Below, one piece after another: positions 30,317 to 37,777 of a DNA stretch of 37,777 bases (its first letter is position 1; each line of letters opens with the position of its first letter). A program made the translations under genes and the position numbers. The stretch spans positions 1 to 37,777 of the forward strand of contig JABYQR010000413.1 in the NCBI GenBank assembly GCA_022592445.1, read 5' to 3'. Below the pieces are notes generated by a model. The model was not told the origin of the DNA, made no database searches, and worked only from the letters and a program-made list of their open reading frames with translations. This stretch comes from Cytidiella melzeri (taxonomy: Eukaryota > Basidiomycota > Agaricomycetes > Polyporales > Irpicaceae).

Positions 30317-30556
30317 CATCTCAGACAAGAACCGCTGGTACTGGGTCTGTACTCCTAACACTGCTGTGGAAACATATGGTGTGCTATGGTGCAATGTTCT
30401 ACAATGTTCCACAATGTTCCAGTACCTTCTATGATCATGTGACTAGTCTGTCACATGTACTTGATCACATGCAGGCGCCATGTGTCATTGATAAGATAAG
30501 ATAAGGAAAAATAAGAGAAAAGAAAAGCAAAAAGTATGCATGTTTGTGACAGGGAA

Positions 30557-31563
30557 CCTCTGACAAATTCCGCGTTCCCGATTCCTTTGACAGCTCCAAT
30601 CCCACCAAACTCCAAAACTTCCTCACTCAGTGCAAAGTCTACTTCTGCTCGAGCCCCTCCAAGTTCAACACCAGTCAGAAGAAGGTCATGTTCGCCCTCT
30701 CCTATTTGACCGACACTGCTCTCGAGTGGTTTGAATTGAAGTTCCTCCAGTACCAGCAATGGGAGGACACCCACTTTAACCAATCAATTTCTCACGCGCA
30801 CTCCCTGTATGCCAACTCCAAGGACTCGGCAAACGAGGTAGAGACGTTAGGTACTAAGTTTTCGGAGTATGACTGGCTCAAGAACTGGACTGCCTTTGTC
30901 GCCAAGATCCGCACCCACTTCAGGCCTGCAGACGATGTCGGTGAAGCCGAGCAAAAGCTCTCAAACCTCCAGATGCCGTTCAACAAAAAAGTATTCTGGT
31001 ATAACCTCCGGTTCACTCACTACGCTGTCCGAACAGGCTGGGACGACCGCGCCCTCCAATTCCGATACTACAACGGCCTCCCCGAACATCTGCAAGATAA
31101 AATCACGACAAACGGCAAGCTGAACTCCCTCTTGAGCCTTCAGCAGATAGCTCTGAAATGGGATCAACAATACTGGGAACATCAGGGTGAAAGGAAAAAG
31201 ACCGATTGGGAACAGAAACCTGCTAAGTTAACCTCTACCCTGACTACCACCACTACTACTACTGCTGCCCCCGTTGCTTTGGGTTCTAGGGAGCATAATC
31301 GGAACCCTTGTTCCCCTGCTACCACTACCATATCCACCTCAATCTCCACCGCAACGCCAAAGCTGAACCCGATTGCTAACCTCCTAGGCAGCAACAGTAA
31401 GCTCTCGGTTAACCAACAAGCTCGCCACATCACAAACAACCTCTGTTTGTTCTGCGGCCTACCCGGAGATTGTGCAAGCGAGTGTCGTCATGCAGGAAAA
31501 GCCCAAGTGGCCCAACTCGCAATGTCGACCACTACCGCCAATTCCAGGTTGGGAAAAGTCTGA
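30557..31563 (+). CDS. gag: Gypsy X gag, C-terminal part
   Basis: Continues the Gag begun at 14604. It has the classic Gypsy gag opening (KFRVPDSFDSSNPTKLQNFLTQC), FALSYLTDTALEWFE, and a capsid core to about 31180. An S/T-rich linker follows, then a knuckle near the end (CLFCGLPGDCASEC). The knuckle has Asp where the zinc-binding His should be, so RNA binding is probably impaired. The frame is open to the TGA at 31563. The protease frame overlaps in the -1 phase, as expected for frameshifted Gag-Pol. Confidence 0.88.
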
Positions 31564-31966
31564 GCAGCCCTCAGTCCTCTGCACAAGTCGAGGGCTGCGC
31601 TGATCCCGCTCGTGCACCTATGGAGGTATTTCTCAACGTGTCCAGTCTTTCCTCCAATGCTTTATATATTTCCGTATCCTGTCCCGATTTCCCACTTATG
31701 CCCCTTCATGCTCTAGTAGACAGTGGTTCTTCACATTGTTTCATGGACATTTCCACCGCGCAGAAGTTTGCTTTACTGATCCGATCCATTCCACCGATTC
31801 CGCTCCGATTGTTCAATGGTTCTTCACAGTCTTTGATTCAATTCATGATAACACTCCCAATCCTTTTTCCATCCAGAAAAATCTGTACAATTCCGTTCTA
31901 CATCACAAATCTTGACAAATCTGCTTCTATCTTTCTAGGATACAACTGGCTCTCCCGCTGAGACGT
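31470..31966 (+). pseudogene. pol: Gypsy X pol, protease only (truncated)
   Basis: An overlapping frame, -1 relative to gag. It encodes the retropepsin region: APMEVFLNVSSLS, LHALVDSGSSHCFMD with the DSGS active site, and IFLGYNWLSR. In relatives this is followed by YNPLIDW and the RT; here a TGA and unrelated GC-rich sequence begin at once. X was therefore truncated, or cut by another insertion whose far side is outside this window. Confidence 0.85.
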
Positions 31967-32665
31967 CCGGAAATCGGCTAGGCGCGGAGACCCGGCAGCA
32001 GCCCGCCATTTGTGCGGCCCGCGTCATCCTGAGCGGCAAGTCCCTCCACTTTCCCAGCGGCACGGGCACGAGGAGTTCACCGAGGTCACGAGGAGTCCGC
32101 CGAGGATCCGAGGACTTGACAGGAAGCAACGCGCCGGAAACATCCGGGGCCGAGGAATCGCACCAAACTCTGACACACAGACACGCCCCTTTTGCATCGG
32201 AGCATGGGCCGGCCAGCCACCAAGAGTTTCGGACGCGGGTCGGACCAACGGTAGAAGAAACTTGACGCGCGAACCCCGTTTCAGGAAGACTCCTATCACG
32301 CCACGCTGTGCAACTCCTGAACGGCGCCTCATCACCTGCTCGCGATGGTTGGCGCCTCTTCAGCGCAAGGGCGCGCGCCGCTACTCCGCGTCGACCAATG
32401 CTGTGTCCCGCCGGGCGTCGACTCGCTGGACATTTTGCCTCCGCAGACGGAAGTATTCTGCCACCCTGTTTCCTCGCTCTCGCGTTTGGGTTTAGGACAT
32501 AGAAGGAAAGGTTTAGGAGAGGGTCTGTAGGGTATATAAAAAGGTGTTGTTTGTACTGCGTGAAAATCAATCAATCCCCACCCCAGTTTCCAGAGTTCAC
32601 TTTACGCTTTGTGTTCGCGTCGAGGGAGTCTCTTCGCGCCCATAGCTGTAGCACTGGGTAACCAC
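31967..32665. other. GC-rich segment with a TATA box, no clear gene
   Basis: This begins right after the X protease with a sharp rise in GC. Frames are open on both strands (for example 31935-32570, minus), but none resembles a known protein. TATATAAAAAGG lies at about 32532-32543 (plus), followed by AATCAATCAATCC, as in LTR promoter regions. The 5' edge starts TGAGACGTCC, so this may be an LTR; no TSD or second copy was found. Confidence 0.35.
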
Positions 32666-32668
32666 GGC

Positions 32669-33192
32669 CCAATTTCCGGTGGAAAAACATGAGAAAAACG
32701 TGAGAAAAAATGGCGATTTTACGGTACCTTTTTGTAGCAGAAATAGCGCCGAAAAATACTGAATATTTCATCTTGTTTTTCTTGTGAGCGAATAGATGAA
32801 AAAGTAGCTTTTTTCTCAATACATTTTTCCGGCCTTTTGGTGATGCCTAAATGGAGCGTTTCTCAATGGTATTTTCAACAGAAAAACAAAGGGTTATTTT
32901 GAGGTAAAAAGGAAACAAATGTGCGCAGCCTTTTCCACATGCCAAAGGTACCAAAAGGGTGCGAGAAAAAGGTAACATCTTGATTTGGGAAAGATCTGGG
33001 AAAAATAGAGCATTATTCTTTGGGTATTTTGCAGCAAAACTCTACCGGAAATAGGCCAAGTTGTTCCGTCCTTTTTCAAGTCGCCAAATCAAGGTAAAAT
33101 CGGAGAAAAATATTTGCTCATATTTCTTTGTTTTTTCTGCCAATCAAATGCGCCATATTTCCTGAGATTTTTCCACAGGAAAAATATTCCAA
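32669..33192. mobile_element. AT-rich segment with degenerate terminal inverted repeats
   Basis: About 520 bp, non-coding. The left edge (TTTCCGGTGGAAAAAC, later ATGGCG) pairs imperfectly with the inverted right edge (TTTTCCTGTGGAAAAAT, later ATGGCG) over about 45 bp. CCAA flanks both ends (32669-32672 and 33189-33192). It may be a decayed MITE; the match is weak. Confidence 0.3.
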
Positions 33193-33197
33193 TGCAG

Positions 33198-33345
33198 GAG
33201 TCCTGAGTCGCGAGTCCGCTGTCCCGAGTCGCGAGTCCGCTGTCCCGAGCCCCGAGTCTCGAGTCCCGAGTCCCGAGTTCCGAGTCGCAAGTCCGTTGTC
33301 CGTGACATCCGCTGTCCCGAGTCCCAAGTCCGAGATCCGAGGTCG
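33198..33345 (+). repeat. GAGTCCC heptamer minisatellite
   Basis: Tandem 7-bp units GAGTCCC/GAGTCGC/GAGTCTC, with a 14-bp higher-order unit GAGTCCGCTGTCCC repeated. About 18 units in total, decaying to the right. Confidence 0.85.
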
Positions 33346-33555
33346 AATCTCATCAGTCCTGTGCCCGGATTTGGAAGCCAACCATGTATACAACTAGTGC
33401 TCACATAGAATTGCTGTACGTAGTGTTCAGGTACATCGATAATGAATGTACTATCCCTAACAAAGTCGTGACGTTCGACGGTGCGATCGCGCTTGCACTT
33501 GAAATGCCTGCCCCGCCTCTGACTGCTCAGAGCGTGCCGTTCACCGCGTCGAACC

Positions 33556-34644
33556 CTATACGAAACAATTCGAGAGGTCCATCTCGACGTCGACAACGCC
33601 ATCGCCCCCATCCTCCGTGCCCCGTCCGCCGTGATCGTTGCGGAGGTCCATCTCGATGTCCAAATCGCATGCCTGGGCGGTTTGAGAGCTGCCCAGGGTA
33701 TCTTGTGCACCACCCAGTGCGCCAACGCAGTCCTGCCGGTCGCCTAGGTCCATTTCAATGTCCAGCCCGGCCCTCAGCACGCTCTCTCCTCCATCTTGCG
33801 CCTCCTGAACGACCTCGCCCCCTTCCAGCACGTCCTGCATGTAATCCGCGCCCCACAGTGCGTAAAGCTTGTCCTGCTGGTCGCCGAAGTCCCTCTCAAC
33901 GTCCACACCAACACCGTGCGCCCCTCTGTGCCCGTCCTCCGCATGTCGAACGACATTGAAGCCCTCCAGAACCTTCTGCACGCCCCACTCGCCCCACTGC
34001 ACGCTCAACTCACCCTCCAGGTGGTTCAGGTTGGCGTCGACGTCCATTCGGTCTTCGTCAGCACGGCGCGAAGTCTTGTGGTGGTCGCCGAAACCCATCT
34101 CAACGTCCACACCAACACCCTGCGCTCCTCCGTGCCCATCCTCCGCCTGCCGAACGACATCGAAGCCCTCCAAAACCTTCTGCACGACACCCTCGCCCCA
34201 CTGCACGCTCAACTCGCCCTCCAGGTGGTTGACAGTGGCGTCGACGTCCATTCCATCGTCCTCGACGTGGTGCGAAGTCTTGTGGTCGTCGTCGTTTCGA
34301 ATGCCCAAGACAAAGAAGACCTGGCCGACGACCTGCACGTTCCGGTCGTTGGTGTGATCATTGAGGGCCATTTCGACGTTTCCGACGCCCTCTACAACCC
34401 TCCAGACGCATGTCTTCGCGTCCTGTACGCCTTGTTCGCGCCCAAGTCCAAACCCTGCTCCCTGGACGCCATGGTGGATGTTTTGGGTCGCCTTTTGGCC
34501 GTCCTGCATCTTGTGCTTGGTGCTTGGTGGAGTTTCAAGTGACCAGATGATAAAATAGGCGGTTCTGGGTATGCTTGTGAGCACTTTGGATTGTGTGGAA
34601 GTGAATGGAAACAGACTTACTTCTGGTGATGAAGGTGTTTCCAA
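33556..34644 (-). CDS. Hypothetical tandem-repeat protein, minus-strand candidate
   Basis: A 362-codon frame beginning METPSSPEVSLF. It contains two long repeats with MDVDA.LNHLEGELSVQWGE and QKVLEGF.VVR.AEDGH, and ends in IEMDL/VEMDL motifs. The protein would be acidic and Gly/Asp/Val-rich. No family is recognised. The opposite strand is open in the codon-aligned frame (33796-34542), so one of the two is a shadow, or neither is real. Codon usage by eye does not separate them: GC at third positions is about 80% on both strands. Confidence 0.3.
   Translation of the reverse strand: METPSSPEVSLFPFTSTQSKVLTSIPRTAYFIIWSLETPPSTKHKMQDGQKATQNIHHGVQGAGFGLGREQGVQDAKTCVWRVVEGVGNVEMALNDHTNDRNVQVVGQVFFVLGIRNDDDHKTSHHVEDDGMDVDATVNHLEGELSVQWGEGVVQKVLEGFDVVRQAEDGHGGAQGVGVDVEMGFGDHHKTSRRADEDRMDVDANLNHLEGELSVQWGEWGVQKVLEGFNVVRHAEDGHRGAHGVGVDVERDFGDQQDKLYALWGADYMQDVLEGGEVVQEAQDGGESVLRAGLDIEMDLGDRQDCVGALGGAQDTLGSSQTAQACDLDIEMDLRNDHGGRGTEDGGDGVVDVEMDLSNCFV
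33796..34542 (+). CDS. Hypothetical tandem-repeat protein, plus-strand candidate
   Basis: A 248-codon frame rich in Leu, Val and Asn. It contains two 68-residue repeats (each with NDIEALQNLLH, LAPLHAQL, GVDVHS). Codons mostly end in C, which basidiomycetes favour, and predicted helices look amphipathic. Sequence in the same frame upstream (33546-33740, VHLDV repeats) is open to a TAG near 33750, suggesting a longer, broken repeat gene. No family is recognised. It competes with the minus-strand frame. Confidence 0.3.
   Translation: MRLLNDLAPFQHVLHVIRAPQCVKLVLLVAEVPLNVHTNTVRPSVPVLRMSNDIEALQNLLHAPLAPLHAQLTLQVVQVGVDVHSVFVSTARSLVVVAETHLNVHTNTLRSSVPILRLPNDIEALQNLLHDTLAPLHAQLALQVVDSGVDVHSIVLDVVRSLVVVVVSNAQDKEDLADDLHVPVVGVIIEGHFDVSDALYNPPDACLRVLYALFAPKSKPCSLDAMVDVLGRLLAVLHLVLGAWWSFK
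33898..34305 (+). repeat. 204-bp tandem repeat, two units
   Basis: Unit 1 is 33898-34101 and unit 2 is 34102-34305, each starting AACGTCCACACCAACACC. The 204-bp length is a multiple of three, so both strands stay open across units. Shorter related pieces lie to the left. Confidence 0.8.
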
Positions 34645-34886
34645 CCGCGAGAATATGAGGGCGCGAGAATCTACGTTGCGTTCGTGAACTTGTGCCTCTT
34701 GTGCCTCTGTGCCTCAAATCCGGTGGTGCAGGGATTTCTTTTCCGTTGTGGCAACCTGGATGTTCCAACCGCGAGAATATGAGGGCGCGAGAATCTACGT
34801 TGCGTTCGTGAACTTGTGCCTCTTGTGCCTCTGTGCCTCAAATCCGGTGGTGCAGGGATTTCTTTTCCGTTGTGGCAACCTGGATG
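34639..34886 (+). repeat. Perfect 124-bp tandem duplication
   Basis: 34639-34762 is repeated without a mismatch at 34763-34886; each copy starts TTCCAACCGCGAG and ends ACCTGGATG. It is either very recent or an assembly artefact. Confidence 0.9.
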
Positions 34887-35474
34887 ATTCAGTAGCAAGG
34901 ATTGACGGCGTACTGCACACAATTGTGCGGTCTAAGCAGAAAATCAGTGTGATATTGCGACAGGATCACCAAGTCACGTACCTGTGCTTTCGCTTTCGGG
35001 GCTACCAGAAAAGCAAAAAATTAGCTATACCACAAGACGGCAATTTTCGATTTGTTCACTTCATACCGACATACTCACTCCAGCCAAATCCAACCGCACA
35101 ATGTCGTTTTCTGAGGCGGACTTTGCTGGAACAATTGCATTAATATAGCGAGGAAAGCTGTTGTCATAAATTCAAGGCTCTGCGCCACATTACACCATTT
35201 ACTCTGCTGAGTACGAATCCCCAAACCTATAATCGTCGTCTTCCTCTTCCTCTTCGTTCTCGTCCTAGTCATTGTCTTCGTCTTCCCCCTTCGTCTTCTT
35301 CGTCGTCCTCGTATTCGTTGTTATCTTGTGCGAAATCTTGCGGCGAAATGCGAGCCTGGGAAGCTTTGGCGGACTGTTTCTTCTAAGGAGGGGTGCCCGT
35401 CGTCTTGTTGGGGGTCCCATCCGTCCAGCGTTTGTACTTGTCCGCAGCTCTGAGGAACGATAATTTAACTCAGC
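34887..35474. other. Intergenic stretch, no gene identified
   Basis: No convincing frame or transposon feature was found. A pyrimidine-rich tract (about 35232-35325, CTTC/GTC repeats on the plus strand) would read as acidic Glu/Asp runs on the minus strand. Together with a CAG acceptor-like site near 35436, this leaves open a 3' extension of the gene ending at 35475. Confidence 0.4.
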
Positions 35475-37761
35475 TCAAGAAGAAACAAAACGGATTGGGA
35501 TGGCGTACTCCTTCAATGCCACAGGAATGGTCAAATCGACCTCTTCGCGCATACGCAGGTTGTTCCGGTCCTCCTCGTCCAGCCCGTCTAACCAATCCTT
35601 GTCGTAACAATTCGAGGGAAGGTCCTTCACCGGCTGCTTCTGAGATTTGCTTGTACCTGTGAATCTTGAAGGAGGAAACGACCGGGTCGTTGCAACGCCG
35701 AGTGGGTTGAACTTCGTCTTGAGGTAAAGAGCGTCCAAGAGTCGAAGAACCTTCTCGAATTGATTCGATCTCCAACGCATCTTCGAAGCCTTGGCCATCG
35801 CAGTGCCGTCTTGCATCACCGTCTCATCGTCGCTCTGTGCACCAGCACCGCCTGCCTCCAGCATGTCCACCCAATGTTTGCTCGAAGCATGCATTAGCGC
35901 ACCCTTTAGACGACGTTTTGCAAGCTAGAAGGATACAATTTACCAAGGATCAGCAGCCCGAATAGTGAGGATCATATGACTTACATCTTTTGCCCTACTT
36001 CGCTGTTTTGCGGCATATGTCTGAGCTATCGCGTTTTCGTGAAGTTGATCAGGGACATTGGCCCCACCGATTTTGCACCACTGCCTTTGCAAGCCCTTGA
36101 AGTGAACAACGAATCGCTGCTTCGCGTCTATGATGTCTTGCGTCTTTTTATTGCTAAGTTTCATATATTCCCGAGCAAAAATGACCGCGCAGCGTTTGTT
36201 CCAAAGTGTACCGGGGGTGGTGGAAATATCTAACTTCAAAGGTTTAGTACCGGGATCCAGAGGATCTAAAGATGGACCATCGCTGTTGTGGCGCGACCTT
36301 TCAAATGTCTTGACCGTCTCTCTTGAAGGCAAATGGAAAGGGGCCTTATTGTCTTTGCGACCCATCCACCGCAGCGCACAATCTCGAATATGGCCCTAAA
36401 ATTTGTCCCAGGCGTGCCGAGTTAGTCTGGCACAACAAAGCTGAGAAATGTCTGCTCACCTTGAGTCCGATGTCGTCAGCGGGCTGGTGACTCACTTTCA
36501 TGCGGTTCGGAGACTTGAAGAGTTCCTGCTCTGCACCTTCGTCGCTGTCAGATCCATCTGCGTCAGCAGGGACGCTTGGCTTGCGTCGCATGCGAGGAGT
36601 TGAAGGGCTCGATCCGGCGACAGTCGATTTGCCCTTCCGTGGAGGAGTCTGGTTATGATGGTCCAGGGCTTTCTTCAGGATGTTTGGGAGACCCGAGATA
36701 AGGGCTGCAAAATCGCCACCTTTGACGAGCGTATCCTTGTAAAGAACATGTTAGCTTTGTGAGGAAGCTGTTGAAGAATCTAAACTGATCTACCGGATTC
36801 TCGTTGCAGCGATTGACTACAGAGTCCTGCGGCTACATTAATGCAATCATAGGATGACAGGGAAGCACCTACCAAACTGCGAGGTTTATTGGCTGGCGCT
36901 TTATCGGGCGCTCCATTTGGTGGATCTGGCGTGATCAGCTTCAAAAACGGCACGATAGGAGCGATGTGAATACCTGGGGCTTTACTGGGGCCTGCTTTTC
37001 TCCGATCCAACACTATCATCCCCCCCTTACGCGGAGTGTTGGGCAGTTTTGCTTGAGAAGGCTTTGATGGCGGAGGGATTGGAGGCTATCAAAGGAACGA
37101 CGCTCTAGCCAAGATGTAGACAAGAAAAAGGCATGCACTTACTGGTCCGGCGCGCGCAAAGTGGCCTCGGACTTCGTTGACCGCACGCGCCTTGCCTTTG
37201 TTCTTGGGGGGCGGTGAGCTCGACATGTCATCCTCCGGTTCAGCATCTATACCCTGTGAGGTGCTTTCTCGCTCCCAAGCGGAGCGTTCTTCTGCGCGCT
37301 TCTCGCCTCTGTCCTTGAGGGCCCGTGGGGTCGCGACCTCGTCCTCCATTTCAGGATCCTCATCCTCGTCTGCCTCTAAACTCCGTTGTTTCAGCGAGTG
37401 TCCACGAGAAACTAGAAAGAAACTTACCGCCATTAAACACTGCCTTCTCACCCTGACTTATCTGTCCTCCAGCCTTCCCCCGTACCGCATCCTTCGGAGG
37501 TTCTCCATGACCAGCTTCATGCTCAGCAGAAGCCTGCAGCGCAGAAGGGGAAAGCTCGTCTTGTGGTTTTGGTATAGCCCTACGACCTGAGGTTGAACGT
37601 TCGACCGCCGTTTGATTCGTCTCCTCATTCTCTTTATTCTTTCCGAGCGGGCTTTCCTGGATCTTACATCTGCCTGTCTTAGGCTGAGCGCTTGGAGAAG
37701 CCATAATCGAATCCTCGCCGTCGCCTTGAAGAGACTGCCTGGCATCAGGGGCGATGTCCAT
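35475..37761 (-). CDS. Seven-exon gene, uncharacterised Agaricomycete-type protein
   Basis: Proposed exons, minus strand: 37761-37428, 37375-37143, 37085-36873, 36826-36794, 36735-36460, 36395-35985, 35924-35475. Every join keeps phase, giving 650 codons including the stop. Introns are 52, 57, 46, 58, 64 and 60 nt, with GTAAGT/GTAGGT/GTAGAT/GTGAGC donors and AG acceptors; the fifth has a CTAAC branch site. The N-terminal third is disordered (S/P/E/K-rich, acidic patch ADEDEDPEMEDE). Later come GGDFAALISGLPNILKKAL, IRDCALRWMGRKD, a basic helical region with TPGTLWNKRCAVIFAREYM, and a C-terminal part with LPSNCYDKDWLDGLDEEDRNNL and EEVDLTIPVAL. From memory these last motifs recall a large uncharacterised Agaricomycete family; no function is known. 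The start may lie farther upstream, since the frame is open to the window edge, and intron 3 has an alternative acceptor 6 nt upstream. Confidence 0.75.
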
Positions 37762-37777
37762 GGATATGGGGATCGAA

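Larger units (their letters stand above)
14935..30551 (-). mobile_element. Gypsy Y: full-length chromodomain element with nested insertions
   Basis: On the minus strand: 5' LTR 30551-30058, self-type PBS, ORF0 remnants, an LTR-like insertion, gag, pol, G2 inside the integrase C-terminus, chromodomain, purine tract and 3' LTR 15427-14935. The TSD is GGGAA. With G2 removed it is about 7.97 kb, normal for a chromovirus. Its LTRs differ by about 8% by eye, many changes being CpG to TpG/CpA. Stops and frameshifts in gag and pol make it inactive. Confidence 0.9.
30058..30551 (-). repeat. 5' LTR of Gypsy Y
   Basis: A 494-bp LTR. On the plus strand it begins TGTCAGGAAC and ends TTTGTGACA, with TGTCA/TGACA inverted ends. 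The right flank is GGGAA (TSD) followed by X gag. Confidence 0.9.
13953..31966 (+). mobile_element. Gypsy X: 5' LTR, gag and protease, split by Y and truncated
   Basis: X consists of 13953-14934 plus 30557-31966; everything between is element Y and its own insertions. Linking evidence is GGGAA at both edges of Y (14930-14934 and 30552-30556), and a gag frame that reads continuously across the join (..NNLSG, then TSDKFRVPDSFD). X carries its 5' LTR, gag and the start of pol, and ends abruptly after the protease at 31966. RT, integrase and the 3' LTR are missing. It interrupts the Copia B integrase; the far TSD cannot be checked because the right end is lost. Confidence 0.85.

Noticed and set aside
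31935..32570. 211-codon minus-strand frame in the GC-rich segment
   Set aside because: Frames are open on both strands because of high GC, with no homology recognised and Arg/Ser/Pro-rich composition. Not called as a gene.
33198..33345. CRISPR-like array
   Set aside because: The units are 7 or 14 bp without unique spacers, in a eukaryotic setting; it is a minisatellite.
33384..33959. 191-codon plus frame overlapping the 204-bp repeat region
   Set aside because: Arg/Pro/Ser-rich translation typical of an out-of-frame reading; it does not keep the repeat periodicity as well as the two other candidates.

Overview
This window is fungal and most likely from a basidiomycete (Agaricomycete). The evidence is chromodomain-bearing Gypsy retrotransposons, very short introns (46-64 nt) with GT..AG borders and CTAAC-type branch sites, and a right-edge gene that, from memory only, resembles a large uncharacterised Agaricomycete family. 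No rRNA, tRNA or CRISPR array was seen. About 32 of the 37.8 kb is nested transposable elements; the last ~6 kb is satellite-like repeats plus one spliced host-type gene.

Layout. (1) Copia A, minus strand (10896 to the left edge), is split by Gypsy-1 (G1, plus, 843-9311, TSD GTGAG). G1's leader ORF is itself split by a solo LTR of family X (2155-2777, TSD TCACC). (2) A 161-bp PIF/Harbinger-like MITE (10965-11125, TSD TTA) lies between Copia A and a decayed, divergently oriented Copia B (11129-13952). (3) Copia B's integrase is cut by Gypsy X (plus, from 13953). X's gag is cut by Gypsy Y (minus, 14935-30551, TSD GGGAA). Y's integrase C-terminus is cut by Gypsy-2 (G2, minus, 15912-23549, TSD AAATG), a sister copy of G1. 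Y's leader also carries an unrelated LTR-like insertion (28304-29069). X resumes at 30557 and stops abruptly at 31966. (4) From 31967 to 34886 come a GC-rich TATA-bearing segment, an AT-rich segment with degenerate terminal inverted repeats, a GAGTCCC heptamer minisatellite, a 204-bp tandem repeat open on both strands, and a perfect 124-bp tandem duplication. (5) A seven-exon gene occupies 37761-35475 on the minus strand.

Removing each insertion together with one TSD copy restores an open reading frame at the junction in every case tested: G1 in Copia A, the solo LTR in G1 ORF0, Y in X gag, and G2 in Y integrase. LTR divergence estimated by eye agrees with the nesting: G2 under 1%, G1 about 2%, Y about 8%.

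The most interesting biology is in the two chromodomain families (G1/G2 and Y). Immediately 3' of the 5' LTR, each carries a 10- or 11-nt stretch that exactly complements the predicted first nucleotides of its own transcript, the hallmark of Tf1-type self-primed reverse transcription. In both families this 5' primer is followed directly by a short direct repeat bracketing an intron-like spacer. Both also carry a conserved extra ORF ('ORF0') upstream of gag, of unknown function. The Copia elements instead appear to prime from an internal half of initiator tRNA-Met.
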